From positions 62,001 through 126,000 of the forward strand of contig JAECUM010004982.1 in the NCBI GenBank assembly GCA_016617855.1: a DNA stretch of 64,000 nt, written 5' to 3'. How positions within the stretch are numbered: the first letter of the stretch is position 1; the number at the start of each line of letters is the position of its first letter. The notes beneath the pieces were generated by a model that worked only from the letters and a program-made list of their open reading frames with translations, made no database searches and was not told where the DNA came from. This DNA comes from Megalonaias nervosa (taxonomy: Eukaryota > Mollusca > Bivalvia > Unionida > Unionidae). Of the stretch, positions 49,344-61,767 are shown in pieces. The translations under genes and the position numbers were made by a program.

Positions 49344-51795
49344 CACTATGTAACATAATATTTGTTCCTAGGTAGTAAGTGTTATTTCGTAATCGCTTAT
49401 GCCTAAAAAGTATAACAAATTGCTATTATTCCCCACGCAGTTTGCTTTTGTGACCAGGACAGTGATATTTTTAAATTTACCTATTTTCAATGAGAAAACG
49501 GACGAATTTGTGTCTTTTCGTTCACATAAAGTCAGAAGAAAAAAAACAGCATATGAATCAAAATTGACCTGTATTTATAATAAAGTAATACAATAATGAC
49601 CACAAAAGACTTAGAAGTGAGTAGTGTTCGAGATTTGCGATTATACTGTAAACCACTTTCACGAATCAGCCCCCAAATGTAGTCTCCCATCATGTTCTCG
49701 TTATACTGTCCTTGGTAGCGGCGTTCAAAGTCCAGTATATCCTGGTGGAAGCGCTTGCCTTGCTCCTCCGAGTACGCTCCCATATTCTCCTTGAATTTAT
49801 CACGATGAGCAGCAAGGATATGGACTTTGAGGGACATCCTGCAACCCACTGTGCCGTAGTTTTCTTCACCAGAATCTCAACCAGCTCCACATAGTTTTCG
49901 GCCTTGTGATTGCCCAGGAAGCCCCGAACCACTGCGACAAAGAGGTTCCAAGCCGCTTTCTCCTTACTAGTGAGCGGGAATTCATTGCACACCAGGATCT
50001 TCTTTATCTGTGGTCCGACGAAGACACCAGCTTTGACCTTTGCCTCAGACAGCTTAGGGAAGAAGTCTTGAAGGTACTTGAAGGCTGCTGACTCCTTATC
50101 TAGAGCTCTGACAAATTGTTTCATAAGGCCCAATTTGATGTGCAGTTGTGGCATCAGCACCTTCCAGGGGTCCACCAGTGACTCCCAATTGACGTTGTTC
50201 CTCCCCACAGAGAACTAGGTCCGATGTGGCCAGTCCCGCCTGTGGAACTGCGCCTTGGTGTCCCTGCTGTCCCAACTGCAAAGATAGCAGGGAAACTTGC
50301 TAAAACCACCTTGGAGACCCATCAGGAATGCCACCATTCTGAAGTCACAGATGACCTCCTAGCCGTACTCATCATACTTCAAGGCGTCCAGCAAGCTCTT
50401 GATGCTGTTGTAATCCTCTTTGACGTGCACCGAGCGATCCAGGGGAAGAGACGGGTACTTGTTCCCATTACGGAGCAGCATGGCTTTGAGACTCCTGGAT
50501 GAGCTGTCAATAAAGAGCCGCCACTCATTCTGGTTGCAGGCGATTCCGATTGCCTCGAACAGACTAGTCACATTGTGGCAGAAGCAGAGCTCGTCTTGAC
50601 GGGTGAAGAAGCTGGAAAAAGCTTGGAGACGCTTCCTCTGATCTGCGACTTGCACACTTTCATCCAACAAGTTCGACTGCTTGAGCCTTGACGTCAAAAG
50701 CTCGGCATTGGACTTGGTGAGACCAAGATCTCTGATCAAGTCGTTGAGGTCTTTTTGGTTGGGGTAGTATGGGTTTCTTTCCTCAGATCCACCTCCCTAA
50801 TTGTCAACTGGATCTACGTCTTCCTCGCTCTCTGACTTGCTGCTCTTTTCTAAAGACGGCTGCTGTCTCTCCGGTGGGGTGGGTACGGGGATCTCAGGGC
50901 AGTGTGGCACCGGGGCGATTGATGAAGGAAGATCCGGATACGTGATAGCAGGTGCATTCATGCCAGTCCGACGTTTGGAAGGGTCCACCATGCAGAAGAA
51001 GCAGTTGCTTGAGTGGCCAGTGGGTTCCCGCCAGATTCCTGGGATAGCGAACTTCATGGCTCTCTTTTCCCCTCTGAACTATCCTACAAAAATACATTTA
51101 TTTCACCCATGACTAATGTTTAAGAGATTCTCGCAGCATTTTTCATATATGATATATTTTTTCAATAACATTGAAAATTGTAAAACATTTTAAAATTAAA
51201 AGCTTTTACAATTTTACAGATTTTAACAAATTTTATAACATAAAATTCCGAGCAACAACTGGCCATCTTACCTTCCAGAGGGTTTTTTTTGTAGTGCTCG
51301 CAGGTGAAATGAGGTGCCCAGGATTTGTCTTGATCTCCGACAGGCATGCCGAAATATGCTTTGTAGGCCTCACACATCTTAGCAGATGCTTCCACGGAGT
51401 ACTTTTTCGCTCTTGTCTTGATAAATTGGCCGCAGATATAGCAAAATGCGTCTGCCGGATGCTTGCAGTCTCTTGATGCCATCTCAGATAAAATGCAGAT
51501 ATGTATCCACTTAGGCAGCTGGAACTAAACTGATCTGGTGGGCTTAAGGCCCCTGTATTTATACTACTATTTATATTACTGGAAAGTTCTAGAAAGTTCT
51601 AGAAGTTACTCCAAGTTTACTCAGCACTGATATCTGGAATGTTCTGAAAAAATAGGTAAATTTCAAAAATATCACTGTCCTGGTCACAAAAGCAAAGTTT
51701 GTGGGGAATAATAGCCATTTTCTATACTTATGAGGCATAAGCAATTACGAAATAACACTTACTACCCAATAACAAAAAAAGATTGTTACACAGTG
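49344..51795. mobile_element. DNA-transposon-like unit with inverted termini of about 140 bp
   Basis: The left sequence (CACTATGTAACA...GGTAGTAAGTGTTATTTCGT...GACCAGGACAGTGATATTTT, to about 49,490) recurs inverted on the right (about 51,648-51,795) with mismatches and small gaps. Between them lies one broken multi-part gene on the minus strand. No clear target duplication is visible. The arrangement is that of a class II transposon carrying its own gene; the superfamily is not recognised. Confidence 0.6.
49532..51482 (-). pseudogene. Multi-copy invertebrate gene family, possible transposase, broken
   Basis: From the ATG at 51,482 the first exon encodes PADAFCYICGQFIKTRAKKY with C-x2-C. A GTAAG donor follows at about 51,275 and a TTTGTAG acceptor at about 51,083. 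Later parts are EPTGHSSNCFFCMVDPSKRR, EWRLFIDSSSRSLKAMLLRN, KAGVFVGPQIKKILVCNEFP, and ERYQGQYNENMMGDYIWG-like sequence near the end. Stops just after the acceptor and near 50,800, and frameshifts near 50,350, 50,210 and 49,850, disable it. I recall similar predicted proteins repeated in arthropod, cnidarian and mollusc genomes without assigned function. TATA boxes (AGTATAAATAC) precede the first exon near 51,560. Confidence 0.55.
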
Positions 51796-51954
51796 CAATC
51801 AGACCTAGGTAGGTATGTTCATTCACAATTTAAAACAGATTTTGTTTACAAGATATGGACAATTTTTTCATTAGCTTTTGGTCGTTTTTTTTCCCCAGTC
51901 GTTTTGAATATCCAACAGAAAGTAGATTGTAACTATTTTGACGACATGCATAGA

Positions 51955-52060
51955 ATGCTGAAAACAATATTAAATCGTCTGCAATATGCAATGTTGAAAA
52001 CAATATTAAATCGTCTGCAATATGCAATGTTGAAAACAATATTAAATCATCTGCAAAAAG
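51955..52060. repeat. 36-bp tandem repeat, three copies
   Basis: TGAAAACAATATTAAATCGT plus CTGCAATATGCAATGT, repeated three times with the last copy altered. Confidence 0.85.
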
Positions 52061-52149
52061 CAGGTATGTTATTACTGTCTGACCCAGATCGGAAGCACAA
52101 CCATTTGTCATATGAAAATAACAAGGAAGCACAGCTATTTATCAGATTA

Positions 52150-52560
52150 ACAAGGAAGAACTAGACTGGTACTGCATGGGGTTGCATATGAAGTTCTGTC
52201 TTACTTCTTTACACTAAAGAGCATGGGGCTACATATGAAGTCAAGTCTAACCTTTGTTTACTGAAGAGCATGGGACTGAATACGAAGTCTAACTTCTGCA
52301 CACTGAAAAGCAAGGGCTGCATATGAAGTCAAGTCTAACTTCAGTACGGGACTGCATCTGAAGTCCTGTCTAACTTTTGTTTGCTGAAGAGCATGGGGCT
52401 GAATATGCAATTCTGTCTTGCGTTTGTTTATTGAAGAGCAAGGCCTGCATATGAAGTCAAGTCTAACTTCGGTATATTGAAAAGCATGGGACAGCATATG
52501 AAATCCTGTCTAACCTCTGTATCCTGAAGAACATCGGGCTGCATATGAAGTCTTGTCTAA
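52150..52560. repeat. Degenerate tandem repeat
   Basis: About seven imperfect units containing GAAGAGCATGGGGCT and ATATGAAGTCAAGTCTAAC spaced roughly 60 bases apart. Confidence 0.7.
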
Positions 52561-52564
52561 CATT

Positions 52565-53685
52565 GTATTTGAAAGAACAGTGTTACCATGAATGAGGTTG
52601 TGCTTTACAACAGAAGAAATCTGCTGATACATCCCTTGTATTGCATACTGGTCTCCATAAGTAAAGGCCTTACTAAAAGTTTCCATTTTTGTTATTTGCT
52701 AAAGTTTAACATTGTTTGCAAAATGAAAAGGTTATTGGTCACTTCTTCTACGATTTATTCATGAATCCAAGCTGTACATTATATAAAAGATGATGTTTCT
52801 CAACAAAATTTCCTATTCCAGTATTTATTATAGACCAAAAAATCCTTACTGTGGACGATGTTTGTATGCTTCTGTAGTCGTGTACATTATTGGGATCGCC
52901 ATTTTTGAAGGTTGGCGTTGATAATATACCCTACGTAAATATCCTACCCCTCAAGCCCCCCACCCCCTCAGCCGTGTTATGTATCATATTGTTAAATGTC
53001 GTGTAGATGTTCAGGAGTTAAATGTATAAGATGATTTTTGTCATTTCATTTCATATGATATCAGTGTCACAAGACTTTATTTTGCAAGCAAAATACATTT
53101 TATTTAATTTATTTTTTATACAAGGGATGATTGTAGATAGCCCTGGGGCTGGCATTGGTATATGCAGTATTCTTTTGTTTGTGACTATCAGCTTTAGCTG
53201 TGTTATGACATTCGTTATAATCTGATTTGAAGAGGAAGAGTTGCTAAGGTTTTTAAAGTCTTCTTCCCATGTGTTGGTTCAGATTTCTGAGTTTAGATCA
53301 GGCTTGTCTTCAGATAGCAATCGAGTGATTTGCCATTATCTATTTGGGTTGGTTTTGTCGTGTTATCTAATTTTTTAAGATCGTCTGAAGGCAATACAAT
53401 TCTTTACATTTTGCAACTTCTTTGTATATTTAGTACAAGTGTAAAATCCACGCAAAAGAGATGGGTGGAAAAGGTTTCCTTTTAATTCATAGCATGCCCG
53501 ATGAAGCAAGTGAAGCTCCTAGTTAATAACATGCCTGGTGAAGTAAGTGGAGCTCTTAATTTATAACACGCATGAAGAAGCAAATGGATCGACGATCTTG
53601 AACCAGCAAAGATACATTCATAAGTGCTTGTGTAAAAAGGTTGATTACCAATCTTAATTCTGTCATTTGTCACTTGAAAATGGTT
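52565..53685. other. Host DNA, no gene seen
   Basis: No convincing ORF or RNA gene. A C-rich stretch lies at 52,945-52,970. Confidence 0.45.
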
Positions 53686-54285
53686 ACATTTATAATCACA
53701 TCCATTAAAAGTGGCTACAGTCTCAATCCCATCATTTGTCTCTTGAAAATGGCTACATTCTTAATCACAACATTTGTTTCTTGAAAATTGTTACATTCTT
53801 AAAACCATTCTTTGTTCCTTGAAAGTTGTTATAATTTTAACCCAACTCTTTCTCTCTTGAAAATGGTTACAATCTTATTCCCATCCTTTCTCTCTTGAAA
53901 GTGGCTACATTCTTAATCCCATTCTTTATTCCTTGAAAGTTATTACAATTTTAATCCCACCCTTTCTCTCTTGAAAACGGTTACATTCTTTATTCTTGAA
54001 AGTGGTTATAATCTTAATCCTATTCTTTGTCTCTTGAATATGGTTGCAATCGAAATCCTATCATTTTTTGTCATGAAAGTGGTTACAATTTTAATCTCAT
54101 CCTTTGTCTCTTGAAAGTGGTTATAATCTTAATACCATCATTCCTTTATCTCTTGAAAGTGGTTACAATAGTAATCCCATCATTCCTTCGTCTCTTGGAA
54201 GCGGTTACAATCTTAATCCCATCCTTTCTATGTCTCTGTAGGTCGTTGCAATCTTAATCCCATCCTTTGTCTCTAGAAAGGAATA
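53686..54285. repeat. Degenerate minisatellite of about 40 bp
   Basis: Units of the form CTTGAAAGTGGTTACAATCT then TAATCCCATCCTTTGTCT recur about 15 times with many substitutions and length changes. Confidence 0.85.
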
Positions 54286-54634
54286 CACGACATAATGATT
54301 TAAATAATGCTGGTTGCACATATTCAATAATGCAGTCTGAAATAAAATGGGCGAGTCTTCTTTTCAAATGTATTTATAAGCTTGATTTTTTGCGAGTTTA
54401 GCTTAATTTGTCCGTTTAATACTTGCTTATAAATATGTACGCGTATACCTGGATTTGCAAGTACAACTAAAGTCTTCAAGGGACAACGATCTGCAAGATG
54501 AGTAACATGTAAGAGTTTGAAGTAAGTTATAATATTTGGAGTATCAATGGAGCATACGGTGCTGGTTCCTTTGTATTAAAATAGGTTGGATTTCTGTAAA
54601 TATGCTCAAAATGATAACGGTTTTACATCAGCAC

Positions 54635-54945
54635 GATAGTTGGACTGGCCAGCGTATCAATAGAAAGACGATTATGGTTGCATCTCTGCATGACAGTTTG
54701 ACTGACCGGCGTATCAATAGAAAGACGATTATGGTTGTGTCTCTGCGTGACAGTTTGACTGACCAGCGTATCACTAGAAAGACGATTATGGTTGTATCTC
54801 TGCATGACAGTTTGACTGACCAGCGTATCAATAGAAAGACGATTATGGTTTTATCTCTTCATGACAGTTTGACTGACCAGCGTATCAATAGAAAGACGAT
54901 TATGGTTTTATCTCTTCATGACAGTTTGACCGGCCAGTATGTGGC
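54635..54945. repeat. 57-bp tandem repeat, five copies, with decayed copies to about 55,290
   Basis: AGTTTGACTGACCAGCGTAT then CAATAGAAAGACGATTATGG recurs at near-identical spacing. More diverged units continue downstream. Confidence 0.9.
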
Positions 54946-55417
54946 ATTATCAATATAAAGGTTTTTTTTTTTTTTTCACTTTACGATAGCTTGACTGGCC
55001 AGTACATGGTTTTATCAGTAGAAAGATGATAAAGGTTTTACCACTTTCCAATATATTGACTGGTCAGTATTTGGTTTTATCAATATAAAAATGATATGTG
55101 TTTTACCACTGCATTATAGTTTGACTGGAGAGTATGTGGCTTTATCAATAGAAAATTGATGAAGGTTGTACCAAAACATGAAAGTTTCGCTGATAACGGT
55201 TATGTAGCCTTATGAATAGAAACTTGATGAAGGTTGTTCCAAATCATGTAAGTTTGTTTCATAAAAGTTATTTTGCTTTATCAATAGAAAGGTAATATTA
55301 AATGTTGTCTGTGTGTTAATTCTAAATTTCCATACTGACATCATAGGCAAATAAATTAATATTTTTCCTCCCTCTCCTCCAAATCTACGTAGCAGGAAAT
55401 AAAGACGGCGAATTCCC

Positions 55418-55420
<3 letters not shown>

Positions 55421-55468
<48 letters not shown>
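55421..55468. repeat. (CA)n microsatellite
   Basis: About 24 CA units. Confidence 0.95.
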
Positions 55469-55470
<2 letters not shown>

Positions 55471-55589
55471 GCCAACCAACCATACACTTATCTTTTGTAA
55501 CTTCAATGTCAAAATACTACTTCTACTGTTACTATTCTATGGTCTTAAACTAAGCTACAGAAAGAAGCAAAACCAACAACTTTTTAAAA

Positions 55590-56930
55590 ACTTTCCAAAT
55601 AATTTAATTCTCTAAGTTACAAAATGAAAATTTAAGAGGAACTTACAATAATGTGAACTAAATCCAAAAGTTATATCACAACTCTAAAAGAATAGAGTGT
55701 TCCGAATGAATTATAGGTCTTGGATGAGCTGAAGTGCCATATGTCTAGATATATCACAATGGCATTGTCAAGAACTCCTTTTAATGAATTCACAATATTA
55801 CGATTCTATGGCCTTAAACTAAAAGTAATAGAAAAGAGCGAAAACCAACAAGCTCTGTAAAATTGAACAAATAATTTATTTCCTTAGAATATAAAGTGAG
55901 GATTTAAAAAGAACTTACAGTATTGCGAATTAAATCTCAGATAGATAAAAAATTATATCAACTGTCCTAATAAGTGAAGTTAAAACTAATTAAATTCCAG
56001 TGATGTTCGAAACAGATCCAACATTGAATATGTTCATCTGCCTTTAGTAGCCTTTGACGTGGAGATGTGTCAACAGTCTTTTGATGAATCACAATAATAT
56101 AATACAAGATGTCCTTCTCTGAATTCACTATATTTTTAAGTTAATGTTTCTGTCCAAGAATATTATTGAAGAACACGTATTTCCAATGGATAATAATTTG
56201 AATAAATAATTCCACTCAAATCAAATAATGAACACAACAAAATGACAGATTTCTGCTTCAGACGTTATAGCAGCAATGAGTAATTTCTCAAGTAAGCAAG
56301 ATTATAATCCCCTCTATATGATCTAAGTTATAATTAACATTTTCAAAAATTAAGTCTTTTTAGTGGATTTTTCCATTCTTTAACATTCTGGGTTGATTAC
56401 AAGATAAAATCTGTCTCTAAAATTATAATAAAGAATGTGGTAAACATCAGGTAAAACAGGGTATTAAATGGGGGAATTCCAGTAACCTAGCCCCAGACCC
56501 AAATAAAATGCTTAAATGTATTGTTATGGTCCTAATATTTAACCCACTCTCATAGAGAAATATTAACTATATATTATTATTTGTTTACTAAAATCAGTGT
56601 CCCTAATCAAGTACAAAATGAACTTGAATTTGGACAAGGTCAAGTCCAAAGTACAATTATGCATAACATATAATCATGGAGAAAAAGTAACAAACTATAC
56701 AAATTAAATATACATAGCAACAATAATCCCATATCGTGTTTAGTCCAAACATTAATGTGAGCACTTTGTAACTCCAATATGTAATAAATAATTCCTCTCA
56801 AATTAAATGTAAAGACAACATTACATAGATATGCAGACTGATATTAAAACGATAAAAAAAACCTAGGAAATATGAATGAATTAATTGTTCTCTTCTTGAT
56901 CCTTATGCACATCTCCAGAATTCTTTTACG
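55590..56930. repeat. Dispersed host repeat, second copy
   Basis: Shares blocks with 23,397-23,560, 25,090-25,330 and 19,490-19,950, for example ATAGAGTGTTCCGAATGAATT. It also repeats within itself at 55,590-55,700 and 55,860-55,960. Noncoding and AT-rich; the class is not recognised. Confidence 0.6.
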
Positions 56931-57444
56931 ATTCTAAAGTGCAATACCTCCCATGTGACTGATGTCACAACAGAACCCACCTGATTTCATCATCCAACGG
57001 GAAAGTACCCCAAGCTATTAGCAGATGCAATATGTAGAACACGAAAACAAATAATCTATTCATAGCTCATTGTCTAAAAATAGAATCCACAGTTCAAAAA
57101 TCCATTACTGATATACATAACACTACTACTACATCATAAGCAACCAAGGGCACCTGCACGCTAAGCATAGATAAAACTGAAGCTAAGATAATTTCCTAAT
57201 ATTTTGGATTAAAACCCAAATATAAATGTTAAATAAATTGTGCAAATGTAGCGTAAATGCTGTACGTTTCACTTTGGCACGTTACGGCCATTTTCCTCAA
57301 TTAGTCTTCATCACATGCTCCACAGATTTACTATTTAGTGAAATCGACCAGATATGCATACACTGATGTATGACGGTCTCTTGGCAGAATATCTTCAGGA
57401 CCTATGAACACTGCAACATAATTTTCTGAGAACATTGAATTTCT
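56931..57444. other. Host DNA, no gene seen
   Basis: No recognisable content. Confidence 0.4.
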
Positions 57445-57510
57445 AACAACCAACCAACCAACCAACCAGCCAGCCAACAAGCCAACTAACCAATCAACCA
57501 ACCAACCGAT
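57445..57510. repeat. (AACC)n-like microsatellite
   Basis: CAACCAACCAACCAACC with CAGC and TAAC variants. Confidence 0.9.
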
Positions 57511-57945
57511 CAAATAAAACAAACAAATAAAATGTTAAACCGGAATCTAATATAGCTACTACATTTACGATTGATAGATGTAACAAAACACCTGTTATTA
57601 GCGCACCATGAGTACTTGCAAATCTACGGTCATTTTATAGACGTAGAAATGCGCAGACAAATACATTTTTAGAAAGTATCGCTGACTGTGTGAGGTCGAC
57701 AAGGCCATTTCTTACTCATCTCTTCTTCTTTTGTAATTTACATTTGTGTGTTTGTTTGATTGTTTGATGTTTCATTGTCCTCGCAACTGAAAACCTCAGA
57801 GCACACCTGGTTGGTAGATTACGTCGGTTTTGCTAATCATTTAAATAAAAATATTAAAAGAGAATAAGATGTACTTAATTACAATATATGGACAAAAGAA
57901 TACAAAAGTACGAGAAATTTTATGGGTTTTTTTAACAATTATTTA

Positions 57946-58223
57946 GTTTCACGGATGCGGGAGGTCACGGGTTCGCACCCCGGCCGAGCCATACCAAAGA
58001 CTTTCAAAAATGGTACTAACAGCTGCCTCGTTTGGCTCTCAGCATTAAGAGGTTAGTGTTAGGACTGGTTGGCCTGGTGTCAGGATAATGTGACTGGGTG
58101 GGACATCATGCTACATGTCTGCGGCATGATGCCCCAGTGCTAAACATCATTATAAACTGTCACACTGCAGACATCGTAGCGATATGACTGAAAAATTGTT
58201 AAAGCTACGTTAAAAATCTAAAT
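57946..58223 (+). mobile_element. tRNA-derived SINE, 5'-truncated copy
   Basis: Keeps the B-box (ACGGGTTCGCACCCC) and the whole body of the 14,581-14,896 copy, including GTTAGTGTTAGGACTGGT and GGCATGATGCCCCAGTGCTA, but lacks the A-box end. Followed by (CA)n at 58,224-58,260. Confidence 0.75.
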
Positions 58224-58299
58224 CACACACACACACACACACACCCACACACACGCACACCTTTAGCATATAATGTCATTCTACCGCATAGTTAGTCTT

Positions 58300-58520
58300 T
58301 CTACAGCCTAACGCGTTTCTACAGCATAGTATGTGTTTCTACAGCCAATTATGTGTTTATACAGCCTTGTATGTGTTTATGTAGCCTAGTATGTGTTTCT
58401 ACAGGATAGCATGTGTTTCTACAGCCTAGTATGTGTTTCTACAGGATAGTATGTGTTTCTAGAGCCTAGTATGTGTTTCTACAGCCTAGTATGTGTTTCT
58501 ACAGCATAATATGTCATTCT
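58300..58520. repeat. 20-bp tandem repeat
   Basis: GTATGTGTTTCTACAGCCTA repeats about ten times with substitutions. Confidence 0.85.
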
Positions 58521-58693
58521 CCAGCTCTTGTACAATAAGTCTGATGTACTGAGAAAGAGAGAAATATTACATGCAGATACTATAAGCATTGTTTTTGTAT
58601 ATCTTTTACTGTAACTTTTGGTAACAGGGACGGATGGGTGCGTGTGTTCCGGACCCATCCACCCCCGGTACACCCCCCCCAAAAAAAACTAAC

Positions 58694-58696
<3 letters not shown>

Positions 58697-58742
<46 letters not shown>

Positions 58743-58800
58743 GCACGCACGCACACGCACGCACGCACGCGCGCGCACACGCACGCACGCACACACACGC
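58697..58800. repeat. (AC)n/(GC) compound microsatellite
   Basis: AC repeat grading into CGCACGCA units. Confidence 0.95.
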
Positions 58801-59584
58801 AACAACAACAACAACACAACGTATAGTCAGTTTTCACTTGAAATTTGTAAATTGTTTTATTCCTGCTCACTTATATTGGGTATTATGCACACTTTTAGTA
58901 AATAGACACATACCCTTTTGCTTTGGTTCCCTTTCGAGGAAAGTCTGGTCCCTTTTGAAATTTTGGAAACCCCCACCAACACTTGACCTGATCCGGCCGT
59001 GGGTAAAGACATCAATATCGCACTGATATATCTTTAGCAATGTATGTCTTTCCCGAACTCATTTTACAGTAACTTTGTATTCGTATAGACAGAAATATTA
59101 CATACAGAACATTTACTGTAGAATGTCTTTCTACATCCTCGTATGCCTTTCTACATCCTCGTATGCCTTTCTCCAGCTCTGTTACAGTAACATTTATATT
59201 GGTAAAGACAGGAATGTTGCATACATATATCTTTAACATATTGTCTTTCTCCTGCTCTTTTAAAGCAACTTTGTATTGGTAAAACACAAATATTGCATAC
59301 AGAAGTCTGTATCATGCATTGTGCCGTTAACATGTAAGTATACTATTCAGGAAGCAGAGAACAAACAACGCCATGTCAGTTTTAAGGGGCCTCCATATGA
59401 CGTGAACGAACTTGTTTAAAATCACATACGCCTGATACGTACATATACAGACCTGTATAAACTCACATACACCTGATACAGACATACACAGGCCTGTCTA
59501 AAATTACATATGCCTGATACATACACATAATGACATGTCTAAAATCACATACGCCTGATACATGCAAAGGTGAAGTGAATGCAG

Positions 59585-59880
59585 TTCAGCCACAAAAGGT
59601 TTGTTTCGTGTTTAACGGCACATCAACAGTTAAAAGACAATATAGTGCTGAGGCAGTGCCTACCCATAGTCACACAGTAACAGCCCACCCTGTCTTACCT
59701 GGGCAGGATTCGAACCTGCGATTAGTCTCGTCCAACAAGACGTTCGCGTGACTATTAGAGATCAACGTCGAAGATATCGCGGAGCCACGCGAGATGTATG
59801 ATTACACATGTTGAACCTGCGACCATTACCATGCGATTCATGCAACCGAACAACTGAGCCACCTCGACTCCCTACAAGCA
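59585..59880 (-). mobile_element. SINE-like sequence with tRNA-related head
   Basis: On the minus strand, GGAGTCGAGGTGGCTCAGTT (A-box-like) is followed by GTCGCAGGTTCAA. A second B-box-like GGATTCGAACCTGC (plus strand) lies at 59,707-59,720. The stretch TTTCGTGTTTAACGGCACAT recalls conserved bodies of mollusc SINEs. Subfamily not assigned. Confidence 0.5.
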
Positions 59881-59929
59881 CAAATTTAAGATGAGAAAAA
59901 TTCACAGGAATTGTCTTTTTTGTACATGA

Positions 59930-60430
59930 AGGTATGTGAACATTTTTGTGTACATGTAGGTATATGTACATTTTTTGGTACATGTAGGCATGTGTACATT
60001 TTGTTGCATGTAGGTGTGTACATTTTTTGTACATAAAGGTTTGTGTACATTTTTTGTACATGGTGGTATGTGTACATTTTTTTGGTATATGTAGGCATGT
60101 GTACATTTTGTTGCATGCAGGTGTGTGTACATTTCTGTACATGAAGGTATGTGTACATTCTTTGTACATGTAGGTATGTGTACATTTTTTTGACCTGTAG
60201 GTATGTGTACGTATTTTGTACATGAAGGTATGTGTACATTTTTTGCACATGTAGGTGTGTGTACATTTTTTAGTACATGTAGGTGTAGGCATGTGTTCAT
60301 TTTTTTGCATGTCGGTATGTGTACATTTTTGTACATGAAGGTACGTGTACATTTTTTATATATGGCATGTGTACATTTTTGTACATGTAGGTACGAGATC
60401 ATTTTTATTGCACGAAGGTACGTATACATT
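59930..60430. repeat. Tandem repeat of about 30 bp
   Basis: TTTTTGTACATGTAGGTATG then TGTACA recurs about 16 times; long ORFs here are repeat artefacts. Confidence 0.9.
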
Positions 60431-60784
60431 TACCCCGACTTCAGTTTTCAACTTCATATTTTATTTTATCGTTTGTAAATCTAGTATCAAAATACAAGTT
60501 GACAGCTCTATTATGGTGGTATTTTCACAAACACAGTCGAGTTCGTGTCATAAAAAAAAACACAGTTTGGTTTTGTAAAGAATCTAAATGTTAATTTGTG
60601 AACTGTTATCAACAAGCTATGTGAATTGCTTTTCTAAATTTCATCCCACATGCTTTCAATGTGGTCAAAATTATATCTCCTTTAATTAGGACAGTCAAGA
60701 TCTGATTTGATTCAGCTTGCACGTGTTTTGACTCTGTAAAAAACCAACTTGTTTACTGAGTAGATTTTACATAAAGTACAGGTC

Positions 60785-61034
60785 GAGCAGCAGGCAGGGT
60801 GAACCCTACAACTTTTTGCCTGAACCGTTAAGTAAAAATAAATAACAAAAAATAAGGGTCAAAACGATAAATCGAGCCTTCTAACTATATTATTACCTTT
60901 TAGTTTGAAAAACGAATAATAAATCTTTTGGGTTAGCTCATTTTTGTTACTTCATTTTTGACTTTTGCCTGAGTGCGTTTAGTTTACTCGGTAGGTCTCG
61001 TACAAAGTTGTAGAGTTCACCCTTCCTGCTGCTC
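60785..61034. repeat. Inverted repeat pair near the edge of element 3
   Basis: GAGCAGCAGGCAGGGTGAAC followed by CCTACAACTTT (60,785-60,815) is inverted at 61,003-61,034 with three mismatches, spaced by about 190 bases. It could be a hairpin-forming terminus or a small inserted element. Confidence 0.6.
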
Positions 61035-61086
61035 ATAGAAAGGGGAAATAATTCTCTAGCAGAGGAGGAGCAGAGTTAATCACAGA

Positions 61087-61755
61087 TTAACCAAAGATTT
61101 TATCCAGACCTATACGATATCTGGATCTTGGGTCATGAAGATTTATTGTTATAAATCCGAACGGAGCAGATTGTGCTTTTGAAAAGAAGCTTTTAAACTT
61201 AATCATGTCCATGTCCCCTGAACACCAAGTATAATAAATGTTCTGTAGAGTATAATTATCTACTCCATTAAACACAACCAAAATATTGCAGTTATCTCTG
61301 ATCACTTTAGGTATCTGTGTATATCGTTGTGTAACATAAATCACGTCAGTATTTTTGTGACGACCTCGAGAAAATATTCTAGCTGGATTTGTTTGTCTGT
61401 CCAACATAACGTCATCGTACACCACTAAATTATTAATAAATCCATCTAGGTCATCTACAGATGGAGCCTCATCAATATCGGTAATAAAGTCAACAACATC
61501 ATCACCATCTTCATTCAGCAATTTTGCATTTTCATTAAAATCTTTAAGTACGTTGTAACAGTGTTGATCATCTACGGATGGTGCTACTAAATACAATTTA
61601 CTCCATTTTAACCATCGCATTATTAAATTTAATAATAGTTGTGTTTTACCCGATCCAGATGGACCTATTATAATCATTCTTATCGAATTTGGTAATGCTG
61701 GATGATGCTTCACTGGCTCCTGTTTTCGTGTCGCCGAAAAGTCAATTATATCCAT
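61087..61755 (-). CDS. Genome packaging ATPase (FtsK/HerA-like), intact
   Basis: A 222-residue protein. Walker A is IIIGPSGSGKTQLLL at about residues 28-42. Walker B is NNLVVYDDVML, followed by ARIFSRGRHKNTDVIYVTQR, which contains the conserved Gln sensor, and VIRDNCNILVVFNGVDNYTL. All motifs expected of Polinton/adintovirus packaging ATPases are present in one frame. Only 12 bases separate its start codon from the divergent start of the PLA2 gene, leaving no room for separate 5' leaders. Confidence 0.92.
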   Translation of the reverse strand: MDIIDFSATRKQEPVKHHPALPNSIRMIIIGPSGSGKTQLLLNLIMRWLKWSKLYLVAPSVDDQHCYNVLKDFNENAKLLNEDGDDVVDFITDIDEAPSVDDLDGFINNLVVYDDVMLDRQTNPARIFSRGRHKNTDVIYVTQRYTQIPKVIRDNCNILVVFNGVDNYTLQNIYYTWCSGDMDMIKFKSFFSKAQSAPFGFITINLHDPRSRYRIGLDKIFG

Positions 61756-61767
61756 ATAATAAATAAT

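Noticed and set aside
58580..59026. Val/Cys- or Thr/His-rich ORFs over the (AC)n tract
   Set aside because: Microsatellite translation artefacts.
59697..59760. tRNA gene around GATTCGAACCTGC
   Set aside because: No cloverleaf can be closed; the surroundings look like a SINE.
59762..60478. Long Thr/Tyr/His-rich ORFs
   Set aside because: They translate a 30-bp tandem repeat in several frames on both strands; no start context or conservation.
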